A DNA stretch of 62,000 nucleotides from Apostichopus japonicus (GCF_037975245.1 NC_092576.1:8217501-8279500); one strand, 5' to 3'. Counted from the first letter of the stretch, positions 44,870-57,132 are shown. Program-made: numbers and translations. Notes: generated by a model not told the origin, from the sequence alone.

Positions 44870-45380
44870 TAAATTAGCGTCGATACACCAGGACATTGAA
44901 ATTAATAAAGCTGATAAACCAGGACAGTTTTATCAAGAAATTTGTAATACATATTTCCTCCACAAAATTGTCTTTCCAAAAATGTCTTAGTTGCATGAAA
45001 AATCAATGAGGTTACTTGTCCATAGAATAAAACTTACTTTAAGGCAATCATATGCAGTTGTAATAGTCGCATCGACACACCAGAACGGAGTTAGTATTAA
45101 CGTTTATATACCAGGACAGTTAAGCAAAGACACTGAAATTATGTTTTCCAGCACAAATTCCTCTTTGTAATTTTTCCATCAGTTCCATGAAAGAATATAT
45201 TAGCTACATTCAAGAATAGTGAAAACATTTACTTTGACACAACAAGGTTGAGATGTAAAAAGTTGCGTTGATACAATAACATGCCTAGGACTAAAGTTCA
45301 CGTTGATCCATCAGAATGGTGCATAACACATCAAAATATTAATATGTTGGATGTCGTAAAAATATTCACTTAAATCCTCC
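44870..45380. repeat. Diverged tandem repeat, about 190 bp
   Basis: Related stretches recur: GCGTCGATACACCAGGACATT...ATAAACCAGGACAG, GCATCGACACACCAGAACGG...ATATACCAGGACAG, and a weaker third at 45260-45330. Each is followed by a similar TTTCCTCCACAAAATTG / TTTCCAGCACAAATTCCTC piece. The rest of 44220-45950 shows nothing recognisable. Confidence 0.4.
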
Positions 45381-45956
45381 TTCTAGTTATGATAAACAAA
45401 AAAAGGTAACACTGGTCAGTTCATGCTTCCTTCTCTCCTGGTAGTAAAGTGAAAAAAAGGTTTCAGAATAATCAGGAGACATCTTTCGACATTCTTACCT
45501 AGAGAGGAAGAACTGTTAGTAAACTGCTATGTTAAAGTTAGAGAGCCTTACTTTTTGATCCTATCAGAATCTTCTTCAGTGGCAAACTGAGACGCAAACA
45601 AACACATCAAGGGACGCATATGCATAGACAATCCAATTTTGACATAAAAGTAATGAATAATAATATAATACCAAATTAATATGCTACTCTTATCAGTCAA
45701 GATGTGCTCAATCGCGCTTACAACGACAACAAATTACTAACGAAACAGATTAATAAATTATGCGTTAAAAGCATGACCACTATCTAGCGGACAACACAAG
45801 AAGTGCACGGCCGTGCTTAAACCAAAATATAAATAAAGATAGGAGAAAAGAGAAATCAGTTGATAGTTAACTTACAAAAGTATTCATCTGAATTATTAAA
45901 GAGAAAATGTTTTAGACGTCTCTTAATAGAACCATTGGTAGGAATGACACGGACTT

Positions 45957-46154
45957 CTAGTGGTATGGTGTCCATAATTTAGGGCCACATTTGACAAGTG
46001 AGCAATCAGCGAACTTGGTATAAGTTTTTGGTTTGAGTGCAATGGCTATGGAGGGAGTGAAACTAATTATAACGTTGATTAAATTAGTAGGCGCAGAGTC
46101 ATGTAGACATTTATAGACCATCAGTATCATTTTTAATAAGATTATCTCAAGCAC
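45957..46154 (-). mobile_element. LINE ORF2 C-terminal fragment
   Basis: It encodes LLKMILMVYKCLHDSAPTNL, then a CGPKLW-containing end, matching the L-x-x-F-K-x-L-H-x-x-A-P-x-Y-L ... G-P-x-L-W-N-x-L-P block that ends CR1/L2-type ORF2 proteins. It is a short isolated remnant. Confidence 0.55.
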
Positions 46155-48360
46155 TCCCTATACAATAGTCCATGTATCTGAGACTGTGGTTAGTACCTTT
46201 ATGTTGATTGGAGTAACGTTAGTTGGTGTTAAATAAAAACCAATTTGGAAATATATCTATAACGAAAATAAATGTTTGCACTGCAGATGACGTATAAGGA
46301 ACAAACATATTTTTTTATTTATTCTGAAATACAGTTCTCATTCGACTACTCAAAAATGTATATTTTATGCCATCCTTACTCATTAAGAATATAACCCCTG
46401 TGACGAGGTACAAGTACGAAGGTTCTAATATTTTTGACTAATGTTTCTAGAATGACTGGCAGTATTCCAAATGAAATTGAACAATAAGGTAAGTAATTGA
46501 CTATGAAGCCAAAATCTTACCACTGATATACTAGAAGACTGAAAAACACAACAAAGAATGTAAAACTTTACAATTTCATCTGGCTTCATTTTATTGTTAT
46601 AGTATTCCATGAGGGAATGATATAAACAAAATCTACATTTACTTCAACGGCGTCAGGACAAAGAAGAAAGCCAGCGTTGAGAACAAAACAAAACTTTCCC
46701 TAAAAGTCATGTCTTATAATTGTTTAAAAACACATGGAAGGATAGCGAGATCGCGTGGCATTAAAGAACGTAACAATGCATGTAGGTTCAATAATTTATT
46801 GGAAGCAACTTGTTTGATTTTGATCTTATTTTACTCATCTTTAGATGCAGCTCTTACCAGTTTCCATTTCAAACTTTTCATCATAACCAGTAACTACAGC
46901 AACTTTTGTAATTGTTGCCCCTTTTCTTTCTCTTTCTCTTTCCTTTTCTTTTTATTTGATGCATGTTTATTTTCAAAAGGAACTATCCTCTCTTTGAAAG
47001 AAAGTATTTACCTAGTTCCCATGAGTGGTAACAAAATGATAACCTAATGTAGGAAAGCAATATAACAACCATTCTGCTACATAATTTAACACACAAAAAC
47101 AGCCTTTGTAGTCTTCAGGGGCAAGTGGAGGGAAATGTTGAGCCATTGTTTAGCTCGATCAGTGCTCCCTAGTCGTTTCACTTACATAACAAAATCGGGT
47201 GGCGTGTGATGCATGAAAGCAGAATCATGGCGATTCTTTGTTGGTTTATATCCATGCATATACCCTGAGCACAGACCTCGCTATGTAATGTTACTCGGCA
47301 CAGGCCACAACATTTTGGTACAGCAAAGAATTATGATTAAATCTGCAAAGGAAGGCTTCGCCCCAATTTGTACCAAACTTTTGAAGGTGATGTAATGTAC
47401 CCACATGGGGTTTCGTGTGTGTGGTGATACATGGTCATGTTTACGCATGACAATTGTAATGATGTTTGAATAATTCTAGTGCACATGATATTCAATAAGT
47501 TTCGTGCTCAGGTAATATAAGTATAATGTGTACGGAATAGGTATCAAGTTATTTTGTTATATGCCTTACCAGGTACATAAACAAAATACATTAAACAAGA
47601 AAACCTGTGCTTTAAAATTCCAATTTTGGTTCATAGATGTCTTTAAGCAGTTCCTTTGTTTCATATTGTGATCTATTCATATCCATCATTCCAATTCAAT
47701 GAAACTCATTAGCTTCACTGTTCAACACCGGACATTGAAACCAATTAAATATAGTTGTTAGCACAAAATTGGATGAAGATGTAACTTGCAGCATATGACT
47801 CATGATGCATCATTTCACATCTACAATTTGTATTCTTTAAAATCATTCATCTGACCCTGAACGGATCTATATTCGTCCATTGGGGGGTGGGGGGGGGTTA
47901 TCAAATGAATGACTAACTAATCCACATTCTGTGTGGAAAAAGAGGTCCTCAAACAGAGAAAACGTAGTCCAAAAGGGACTACGTTGTTATGAAAATTGCA
48001 AGGTATGATTAAATGAACACACCCTTTCCAATACTGAAAACAGTATGTTTTTTTTTTCTATTTTGGTTCTAGTATTAGCATGCAAAGCTGCATGGCATCT
48101 ATAAAAAGTTACAATCTCTGTATGAATTCAGCAGTTATCTTTGAAACGAAACTTATCAAAACATATAACAAAATATATAACTCATTCAATTCACTGTTAG
48201 GAACCAAATAAGTAGATTAAGATCTACGGCTCTGTTAAGACCGATGTGACAACGCCCTCTGCCAAATATACCCATTGCTGTTAAGATCAGTGGGGTGGAC
48301 CACAGGTCACTAGGTTAGTTGCGGAATCGAAACATGTCAAGTTTTCATATTGGCTGTTGT
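46155..48360. other. No gene recognised
   Basis: Unique-looking A+T-rich DNA with short frames only, a G run at 47883-47897 and the stem-loop at 47961. The frames at 46709 and 47213 have no recognisable domain. Confidence 0.35.
47961..47985. other. Short perfect stem-loop
   Basis: AACGTAGTCC-AAAAG-GGACTACGTT forms a 10-bp perfect stem with a 5-nt loop. There is no neighbouring gene on which it could act as a terminator, so the role is unknown. Confidence 0.5.
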
Positions 48361-48364
48361 AATA

Positions 48365-49560
48365 TGAGATTTTTATATAAAGCAAAATGATCATTTTTTT
48401 CGCTATGAATTACTTTATATAAATTGACCTTTTAAACAGAAAACAACACTGTAATTCATTGTGTATTCAGGAAAGTAACAGCAAAACAGAAGATTATCCA
48501 GTCATTTATTGACCCCGAGTTACCTGCTTACAAACTCCAGCCATCATTCATTATCCATAACAATGCAATAGTCGTTTATGATACGAATGAAGATTACTTT
48601 TGTAGATTATCGTGCACAGTTACAGTTAAACATATCAGAGACATGCGCAGAAGAGTAAATGTTAAAAATAATACAGTGGTCTATACTTTTTACCTTTGAA
48701 AACCTTAAAAAGAATGACAAAGAAATATGTTCTATGAAATTATTCAATAGTACAAGATTAGTGATTGATGTTGATTTATTAGTAAACCGATTTGTTGTTA
48801 AATTTTAAATATTATTATAGCCTAGAATTACTTGTTGGAGTGACGGTAAACCGTTGAAATATGCTGAATGTGTGTTCACCAGGTGTTATGTTTTAATTGT
48901 AGAAAATTTGAATATTTATGGTAAACATTTGTTCCAATAAGGTACCCAAATTTTTATTATTTTAAATGTAGTTTTCTAAGTTCTTAAGGAAATTAAGTAC
49001 CTTAACTGAAAAGAGTGTTATCTTGTTATAGGATTAGATCAGCATTTTAAATGAATAAAGTCCATGTAGTGCATCGTCTTTTACATATTCAATAGTTCGA
49101 TTGTAGGATAAATTGAGAATTTCTAGAAACTTAATTTTACTACAAAGTTACAAATATCAACTTTAACGTTGTTACGCATGTTAAGACTTTCCAAATTGAT
49201 CAAACCCGAGAATAATTCTGCTGGGATTTGCTCCATATTGTTATGATCTATGTAAATATTCTTCAATTTTGTCAAATTTCCAAAAATGTCGGATTTATAT
49301 TATCAAGATATTGTCATTGCTGACAATGGATAAATCGTTGAAGTTAATCAGACCGACGATAAACCGCCAGTCACCATTTTGAAGAAGAAAATGTTGAATT
49401 TCTATTGGCTATGACCAGGTCCGTCAACTTATGAGAGAGTTCTTTTGTAAACTGGTTTACATTGGGATGAATATAACGGATGAGAGAAACCTACCCCATC
49501 CAACTGTTGTCCGTTATCTTTTACTCTAGTGTGCAGCAAACGTATGTCAAATAGTTCCGA
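48365..49560 (-). pseudogene. Heavily decayed LRR gene relic with an internal inversion
   Basis: 48365-48680 matches the 3' flank of the other LRR units (31977-32240). 48690-49457 matches the LRR coding part, with many indels and stops and no usable ORF. 49458-49560 matches the N-terminal cysteine-cap coding region in the plus orientation, whereas the rest is on the minus strand. A segment of about 100 bp has therefore flipped in place. The match includes the stretch coding for the PTPSNCC motif. Confidence 0.6.
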
Positions 49561-49849
49561 ATGCCTACTCTCTATGATTCACATCGGTATTGTTCATTCC
49601 AATAGCAACGTCGTATGTACAAATAGCACACTTTTGTAATACGACGACGTATGCAGCGAGCGACACAGTATAGCTATCGGCAATTTGTTCGCGACTTCTG
49701 ATTTCGGATTATACGGATGCCCATAAGCTAATTTCCAATTGCCAATAACCTCTCCTCTTGTTATGATGCGAAACGCACATGTTATCGAATATGCTGGTCG
49801 GTTGGAGATTACGAGACGGTAGATTACGAGACAAGGTTTCCACAATTTG

Positions 49850-50275
49850 ACCTTTGGTGACTCCAAGTTACCTTTGACCTCCGTAAAAAAAACAATAAGC
49901 GTCTTATACTTAACGTTTCACAACTACATACTGTATATGAAATTGGTTCAAGTTTCCCTTCTTGAGATATCTTGTGTACAATGTTTCCATCATTTGACCC
50001 CAAGCGACCCCAAATGAACTTTGACCTCCAACAAATCAATATTCTTCTTCATAAAAGTATGTGGTACTCCTCAACAAAATATGAGATTGGTCCAAGGTTC
50101 CTTTCTTAAGATATTGTGTTAAAAAAGTTATAAAAATTTGACCCCTGATGATCTCAAATGACCTTTGACCTCCTCTTACAACAATAAGCTTCTTTTTCAT
50201 AATGTGATTCTCCTACACAAGAAATATTGTTCCAAGCTTCTTTCTTTGAGATATGGTGTTTACAAGCAAGGTGTC
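49850..50275. repeat. About 150-bp tandem repeat with TGACCTTTGACCTCC
   Basis: Three diverged units share GACCTTTGACCTCC, ACAATAAGCTTCTT, AAATATGAGATTGGTCCAAG and TTTCTTGAGATATTGTGT. One unit (about 50160) has a perfect TGACCTTTGACCT, a DR1-type nuclear-receptor half-site pair; the others have one base changed. No gene lies in 49563-50815. Confidence 0.6.
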
Positions 50276-50814
50276 ACACACACTATCATATTTGATTTGA
50301 CTAAAAAGTTAGACCACCGATTTTTCACAGTAAAGTGGAGCCAGTACCTTCCCTTCATATAATGTAGGTGTACTGCAGCGCAGCGTTTTAAGGTATAATA
50401 ATGCGAATTGATCATCAAACTAGACAAACTAATTGATAAACAAAGTGAGACCATGTTTGACATATAATACAAAGTGAAGCCATTGCAGCATATTTCGCAT
50501 AGTGAGACAAAGAGACATACAATACGCCGAGCCAAGCCTTGTTTTATGTAACATACCTAGAAAAAGTGTGCGCATTGCTATCCCATACTTTGCCAACAGT
50601 ATCTGGTCAAGATCATATTACTGCACATACAGAACTACGACTTTACATGAACGTCTGAATATGGTACCGCAAACCTGCAGGTTTGCAATTCGTTCTAGGG
50701 TACATATAAACACACCTCAAACGATTACATTGCAATTGATGTTCCAACTGTGTCATCAAATATAGTCAACCTCCAGTACTGTGGGGCACAACGAAGGATC
50801 TTCATCGCAAAATT

Positions 50815-51201
50815 GACACTTCAAAGGAGACTACTTCGTAATATTCTCAACATTAGATAGACCAAACAATTGGTTATCAAACGATGAGCTCTACAATGAA
50901 ACCAACCAAACACCTTGGTCATCCATAGTCGCACATTGACGATTGAGATTTTTCGGTCATGTAGCAAGACTCCAGGAGGACGCTCCAGCAAAGGTTGCCT
51001 TAAGAGAAGCATTGAGACATACTGCTTAACCAGTAGGAAGACCCGTGACGACCTTGCTTGAAAAAATAAAGTCGCAATTTAAGGACGTTAACATTAACAA
51101 TTTCGAGGAAGCAGTAAGCCTTGCACAAGATCGTGATACGTGGCGGAGGTTAATCACTGAGCATGTCGGATAGACGAGACTCGACTTACTACTACTACTA
51201 T
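50815..51201 (+). mobile_element. LINE 3' end (C-terminal ORF2 region) with TAC-repeat tail
   Basis: With frameshifts, the plus strand reads RRLLRNILNIR, NETNQTPWSSIV, RRLRFFGHVARLQEDAP and RDTWRRLITEHVG, a pattern typical of the C-terminal region of non-LTR retrotransposon ORF2 proteins. The end is followed by (TAC)n at about 51185-51201, as expected for a simple-repeat LINE tail, which directly abuts Gypsy sequence. Only the last few hundred bases are present. Confidence 0.65.
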
Positions 51202-51205
51202 ATAT

Positions 51206-51665
51206 AGAGGCGCAATGATTAGGAGAGTTTGTTTCAGACTCCAGATCAGTCCGTACTCAGCACCGTCCGAGGTTCTTGGATGATTATTTTCAGTAACTGG
51301 TTTATTACCATGACTATTTTTATTGTAACTTAGTCTTAACTTAATAAGTGAGTTAAGTGTGTTAGTCGATTTTGTGTATTCATTGTTGAAAGAGCAACTA
51401 CCTAATATTCAAGTTATGTACTTTTCATTTAAACAAAATGTTTTTATCCTCTTTGTTTGTTAAACATTACCATGTGATAAACTCTCTGAAAAAAGGACCG
51501 GTGTTGTGTACTGGTAATGCAACCTATTACTATGTATTTGATTTGTATAGCGCTACCAAATAGATATTCAAAAGATGGCCGAATACAAAAGCAAAAACGA
51601 ATTGTGAAACATGTTAATGTTTCTAGTAAAATCCGAGTCATCCTGATTGGGAGAACATTACAACA
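51206..51665 (+). mobile_element. Second Gypsy 3' end: pol tail and LTR
   Basis: It matches 40443-40907, including the PRFLDDYFQ-coding end. The LTR (51502-51665) starts TGTTGTGTACTGG and ends ATTACAACA, with a perfect 6-bp inverted terminus. The sequence beyond the LTR (CTCGTCTAGGAAG...) is also shared with the first copy. This is therefore a duplicated locus, not an independent insertion. Confidence 0.7.
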
Positions 51666-51689
51666 CTCGTCTAGGAAGTAAAGACATCA

Positions 51690-52130
51690 TGAGAAACAAA
51701 GAGAATGAACAATACGTTTTTGATTTGTTTTTTACTTTTATTTCCATTGTTATGAGAGGTCTAACCACGCTGAATTCGGCTTCAAATGTTTTGACTGACA
51801 TGATATTACGTATGATATAGTACTAATGTACCGTTTTGTCACGAATCTCCGATAGGAATATATATTGAATACGAGGCTGCCACGAGAAGCACACTCAGAC
51901 AATAACTCAGCGGTGAGTCAGTACATTTACCAGGATTTATTCACCAATTTACACATACAGCTTTACAAACTTCGACGAGACTCAAGGTTACGGATATCAA
52001 TATGCAATGGTTGCAGTTTATTTAAAACCGTTTTACAAATTATGTGCAATGCCTACGATGTATTTTATTACATTTAATCATAAATATTATTTATATGAAC
52101 TGATAATAAAGAACATATATAAATATATGG
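51690..52130. repeat. Truncated copy of the LRR-unit 3' flank (unit D)
   Basis: It matches 40932-41465 in direct orientation and then stops abruptly at about 52130, where the GTGACTCGCGTGAC-rich sequence begins. No LRR coding sequence follows. This is a broken fourth unit. Confidence 0.6.
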
Positions 52131-54140
52131 TCAATTCCATGGTGACTCGCGTGACATTTTTACTCAAATTCCTCTCTATTTGATATCATTTAACAAATAA
52201 AGAAATTACCTGGGAGAAAAGCATTAATGTAGCAGTCAATGTACACCTTAATGCTTACAACAGTAGAGAAAAAATATTTATACCTCAAGTATTGGGGGTG
52301 AAATTGGCGAAAAACTAAACGTGACTCGCGTGACAGTTACTATTAGCAAAAATCAGAATGCACACACAAATGTTCTATTTCTTATGTCTTATTAAAATTT
52401 TTCCAATCACTTTTTATAATCATACCGAAGTTGAAAAATACCTCTACCTCAATTGCTATGCAACTTTGAAAAAAAGTTGTAACGCATGAAAATAACGATG
52501 AAGATGTATTGTGACTCGCGTGACAAGAAAACGTGACTCGCGTGACAAGTTCACTTTTCGGATAGTTCTAGACCAAATGCAGTAGTGAATTGGTACAGAT
52601 CTTGCATAGTGAAATATAACATTCATTGGTCTAGAAAGTGTCCAAAAGGTACTTCCCTTGGGAATGTCCAGATAATATTAATGTCCCCGAGTTACCTTCA
52701 TGACTGCAGACAGTAGGTAATATACTGTACGGGTAGTACAGTTGTTCAGGCAATATATTTTGTCAATTAATATTTATAACAATATTTAGTCTGTTGAAGT
52801 CACTCATTTGAAAGTTATAGAAGAAACAGATCTATCAAAATGTGATTCAAATTACCATTCTCATTTGTCATATTTGAATAAACCAAAAGTGTAATATTTG
52901 AGAAGATACATTCGCTCACAGGATTTTGGGAATGATAGTTAAGACCTTAAGGTTGTCAAGTCATAGCACATGGCATTGCCAGATACAAATATTATGTTTT
53001 AGTATAATACTAAGAAATCAATGACATGTGCTAACTTTCCAAATGTGGTGATAAAATAGGCATTATATTGCGAATAAATATTCATGATTTTAAATTCTGA
53101 TATTTCAAATGAAATTATGATGATTAGTTGCATTATGTGTGCCCATATTATTCAAGTTGCCTAATTAAAGGGGAATGCATATATGATATCTTTAATCAGT
53201 GATTCATTCATCAAACTAGATAACATCCCTGTAATTTTCACACAGTAAATAGGTAGAAACACTATCTTGATTTGACGTGACTCGCATGACGTGACTCGCG
53301 TGACATTCGTAAAGGGTGATTTTCTGCAAAATTTGAATATCTTCTGAAAAGGAAAATTCAGTAATCCTTTTGGTATCTATGTGAAGACTTGATATTCATT
53401 ATTTTGGAGTAAAACTATTGTGCAGGCAAGGAGAAAAAAAAACAAAAACAGTCAATTTTGTGACTCCGTAACAGTAAATCGAGGGTGTTTACTGTTTTCT
53501 ATTTACCACTGTTGTCTAATGCCTTGATATCAAAATAAAATTGAAGCTATTAAGTGAGCACTATGCTATAGCAAATATAATTAGTCCAACACACAGTAAA
53601 TAGGTAGAAACACTATCTTGATTTGACGTGACTCGCGTGACGTGACTCGCGTGACATTCATAAAGGGTGATTTTCCGCAAAATTTGAATATCTTCTGGAA
53701 AGGAAATTTCAGTAATCCTGTTGGTATCTATGTGAAGACTTGATATTCATTATTTGGAGTAAAACTATTGTGCAGGCAAGGAGAAAAAAAACAAAAACAG
53801 TAAATTTTGTGACTCGCGTGACAGTAAATCGAGGGTGTTTTCAAATCACCACTATTGTCTAATGCCTTGATGTCGAAAAAAAATTGAAGCTAGTAAGTGA
53901 GCACTATGTTATAGCAAATATAATTAGTCCAAAAAACTGATGATATCTATGATTACTATGTACAAATCTGCACAAAATGAAATTTCACTGTATTTTTCAT
54001 AATTTAGTTACAACGGGAACCATTTGTTATAACCGACCTCATAATCAAACAAATGATGTTTCAGGGGTGAAAAAATTATTTTTAGTAACTACAAGTATTC
54101 TGTTTATTGGAAACTGGTACAATTTTAATGTACAATGATT
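52130..54140. repeat. Region with repeated GTGACTCGCGTGAC 14-mer
   Basis: Perfect copies start at 52142, 52321, 52511, 52533, 53291, 53628, 53642 and 53809. A one-mismatch copy is at 53277 and a degenerate one at 53460. The blocks 53240-53560 and 53590-53900 are a tandem duplication of about 350 bp. Between motifs the sequence is A+T-rich and otherwise unrelated. No ORF over 60 codons is found here. Confidence 0.75.
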
Positions 54141-54144
54141 TTAA

Positions 54145-54145
<1 letters not shown>

Positions 54146-54202
<57 letters not shown>
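54146..54202. repeat. (TA)n microsatellite
   Basis: About 55 bp of TA dinucleotides just left of the 98-bp satellite. Confidence 0.9.
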
Positions 54203-54205
<3 letters not shown>

Positions 54206-54429
54206 GTTATATAGCTATTGAAACCATTATTACAAAAAGGTTGGTTGAATGCTCAACTTACAATTAATATGCAATCTTGCATGGATCTAGATAGGGAACT
54301 TTATAGCACTACCAGGAAAGATGAGTACATGTACATGTATGGTAACTGGTAAGAAAGCTGTAAGACTGGTCTGTACACAGTACAGTATATGGGGGAGGTG
54401 GAAGTTAAGTAATAATCACTCTCAGTGTA

Positions 54430-55590
54430 CAGGTACTTTTAAAGCTAGTTTCAGGGTGTTTCGACAACACAGCTGGTTGGGGCTAGTTTCAAGGTGTTTC
54501 CACAACAAAACTTGGTATTGCATTCTGAGGGTTTCACTGAGATAAGTGTCAAGGTGTTGCGACAACGCAGTTAGTTGAGGCTAGTTTCAAGGTGTAACGA
54601 CAACAAAACTTGGTATTGCATTCTGAGGGTTTCACTGAGGTAAGTTTCAAGGTGTTTCAACAACACAGCTAGTTTAGGCTAGTTTCAATGTGTTTCGACA
54701 ACAAAACTTGGTACTGCATTCTGAGGGTTTCACTTAGGCTAGTTTCAAAGTGTTTCAACAACACAGCTAGTTTAGGCTAGTTTCAAGGTGTTTCGATATA
54801 AAAACTTGGTATTGCATTCTGAGGGTTACACTGAGGTATGTGTCAAGGTGTTTCAACAACACAACCAGATGAGACTAGTTTCAAGGTGTTACAACCAAAA
54901 CACTTGGTACTGAATTCTGAGGGTTTTACTGATGCTAGTTTTAAGGTGTTTCGACAACACAACAAGTTGTGGCTAGTTTCAAGATGTTTCGACAACAAAA
55001 CTTGGTACTGCATTCGGATGGTTTTACTTAGGCTAGTTTCAAGGTGTTTCAACAACACAACTAATTAAGGCTAGTTTTAAGGTGTTTCCACAACAAAACT
55101 TAGTAATGAGGCTAGTTTCAAGGTGATTCAACAACACAGCTAGTTTAGGCTAGTTTCAATGTGTTTCGACAACAAAACTTGGTACTACATTCTGAGAGTT
55201 TCACTGAGATTAGTGTCAAGGTGTTTCGACAACGCAGCTAGTTTAGGCTAGTTTCAAGGTGTTTCCACAAGAAAACTTGGTACTACATTCTGAGAGTTTC
55301 ACTGAGATTAGTGTCAAGGTGTTTCGACAACGCAGCTAGTTGAGACTAGTTTCAAGGTGTTTGGACAACAAAATTTGGTATTGCATTCTGAGGGTTTCAC
55401 TGAAGTAAGTTTCAAAGTGTTTCAACAACACAGCTAGTTTAGGCTAGTTTAAAGGTGTTTCCACAACAAAACTTGGTACTGAATTCTGAGGGTTTCACTT
55501 AGGCTAGTTTAAAGGTGTTTCTACAACACAGCTAATTAAGGCTAGTTTCAAGTTTTTTCGACAACAAAACTTGGTACTGCATTCTGAGGG
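54430..55590. repeat. 98-bp satellite, about 12 units
   Basis: CTTGGTA(C/T)TGCATTCTGAGG recurs at 54511, 54609, 54707, 54805, 54903 and 55001, exactly 98 bp apart. Each unit holds two related halves built on GCTAGTTTCAAGGTGTTTCGACAAC. Some later units have lost a half. It ends at the junction with the 28/36-bp minisatellite at 55595. Confidence 0.9.
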
Positions 55591-56515
55591 TTTCACTTAG
55601 AGTCTATAGGGTGGCATACTCCTCTTAGAGCTAGAGGAGTCTATAGGGTGGCATATTCCTCTTAGAGTCTCCATCAATCTGCGCAAGTGTCTGGAGAACA
55701 TCTTTTTCGATATGTTAACCAGAAATGTTTTTTGTGGCTTGAATGTTGAAGAGCATGATAGGAAGCACATGTGGTGCAAACATTGGGTCAATTGAGACAA
55801 TTTTAGACCACTTTTGGGCCTCCTCCCGAGATCAAAAATTGTTTAGTACTGAGTAACTTGGTTTGTTTACAAGTGACAACAACTTCAGGCTCTCATAGGG
55901 AAAAGAATCTCACAGGTCATGATACAGAAAATTGATGGTACCATTAATGGCCAACTTGTCAGCTTTCCAATGATGGGTACCATTTAGCAAACTTCTGAAA
56001 ATAACTACGTAAACATCAAGTCCACATTCCTTTGACAATTTAGTATGTAAGTCAATGGGGGACTTACAGCAGTATGTTATCATAGGCTTTTGAATTATTT
56101 CATCGTTAGAGCTGTCATGCCCCCAGATGGAGTTTGACTGTAAAGTAAAACACTACAGAACCAAAGCTTCTTTCATATGTAAATATCAGGCTGAAGTTAT
56201 TCTGGTCATCAACAACTGAAATACAATTTCTGTTAAATTCAACTTTTTGAGAGAAAATAAAAACTTTAAGGACTTTGTCAACTTGTATCACCAAAAGTAT
56301 CTTGAAATAGAGGGCAGTAGACTAGTTAAATTATGCTCGATGCAGTAAGAATTCAGCAAATATGCAACATTGCAATTGTTTTCATCCTCTGTGAATTAGT
56401 GAGTTAAGTATTGATTGCAAAGAGAAACTAAATGAAAAAACAGCTGAATTGCCTTAATGACATCATTCACACTGTTGTTGCCAGATGCAATTTAACAAAA
56501 TATCAGAAAATTTAA

Positions 56516-57132
56516 AGCAGCATTTTGCGTTTGGTCGCCGTTTTCTACTTTTTTGACATGTCCATCGAGTTTTTTACATGTATATCAATCACAAAACAGC
56601 AAACTAAGATATTAGCCAAGTTTTTCCCTGCCAACAACGTTAATTGGTGAGTAATTAAGGATATTTGCAGATAATGAGAAGAGTGTCCACGACAAATTCC
56701 ACATACAAAATTAATTGCATTCAGTTCCCCCAAACCCACTAGTTTGAATTCAACCAATCAGAGATGCAGGTTTAGTTATGAGCCGTTGCTAAAAATAGAT
56801 TCAAGACTTTGCGTTGGTACAACCAGGGAGTTGTTATGCAACTCCCTGGTACAACTGCCATATAGACTGTACACAAATCAAGCGTGGTGTTATATTACGT
56901 ATTTGTCAATGACGTTCGTAGTGTTTAAATATTCATATTATGGGCGAGGTTTATTGGAATCCCAACGGAAAATATCTTGGAGAACAGCAAAGTTGAAAGT
57001 TGCAAATTTTTCGACTTTTATGCCACCATTTGAAGTAAAATTGAAATAGATAAGCTAGTTATCTATGTCGTTATGGCATAGTGGAGTCAGTGAGGTTGAG
57101 AAAAATCATAGAAAAGGATGCAAAATGCTGCT
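56516..57132. mobile_element. piggyBac-like MITE, 617 bp, TTAA-flanked
   Basis: The ends AGCAGCATTTTGC and GCAAAATGCTGCT are perfect 13-bp inverted repeats flanked on both sides by TTAA (56512-56515 and 57133-57136). The paralogous empty site at about 21710-21735 has one TTTAAAG and no insert, which proves the boundaries. The flank is TTTAAA on both sides, so a 6-bp TSD is the alternative reading. No ORF encodes transposase. It contains a 12-bp perfect stem-loop at 56822-56850. Confidence 0.82.

Noticed and set aside
54843-55068. ORFs on both strands in the 98-bp array
   Set aside because: They are translation of a tandem repeat.
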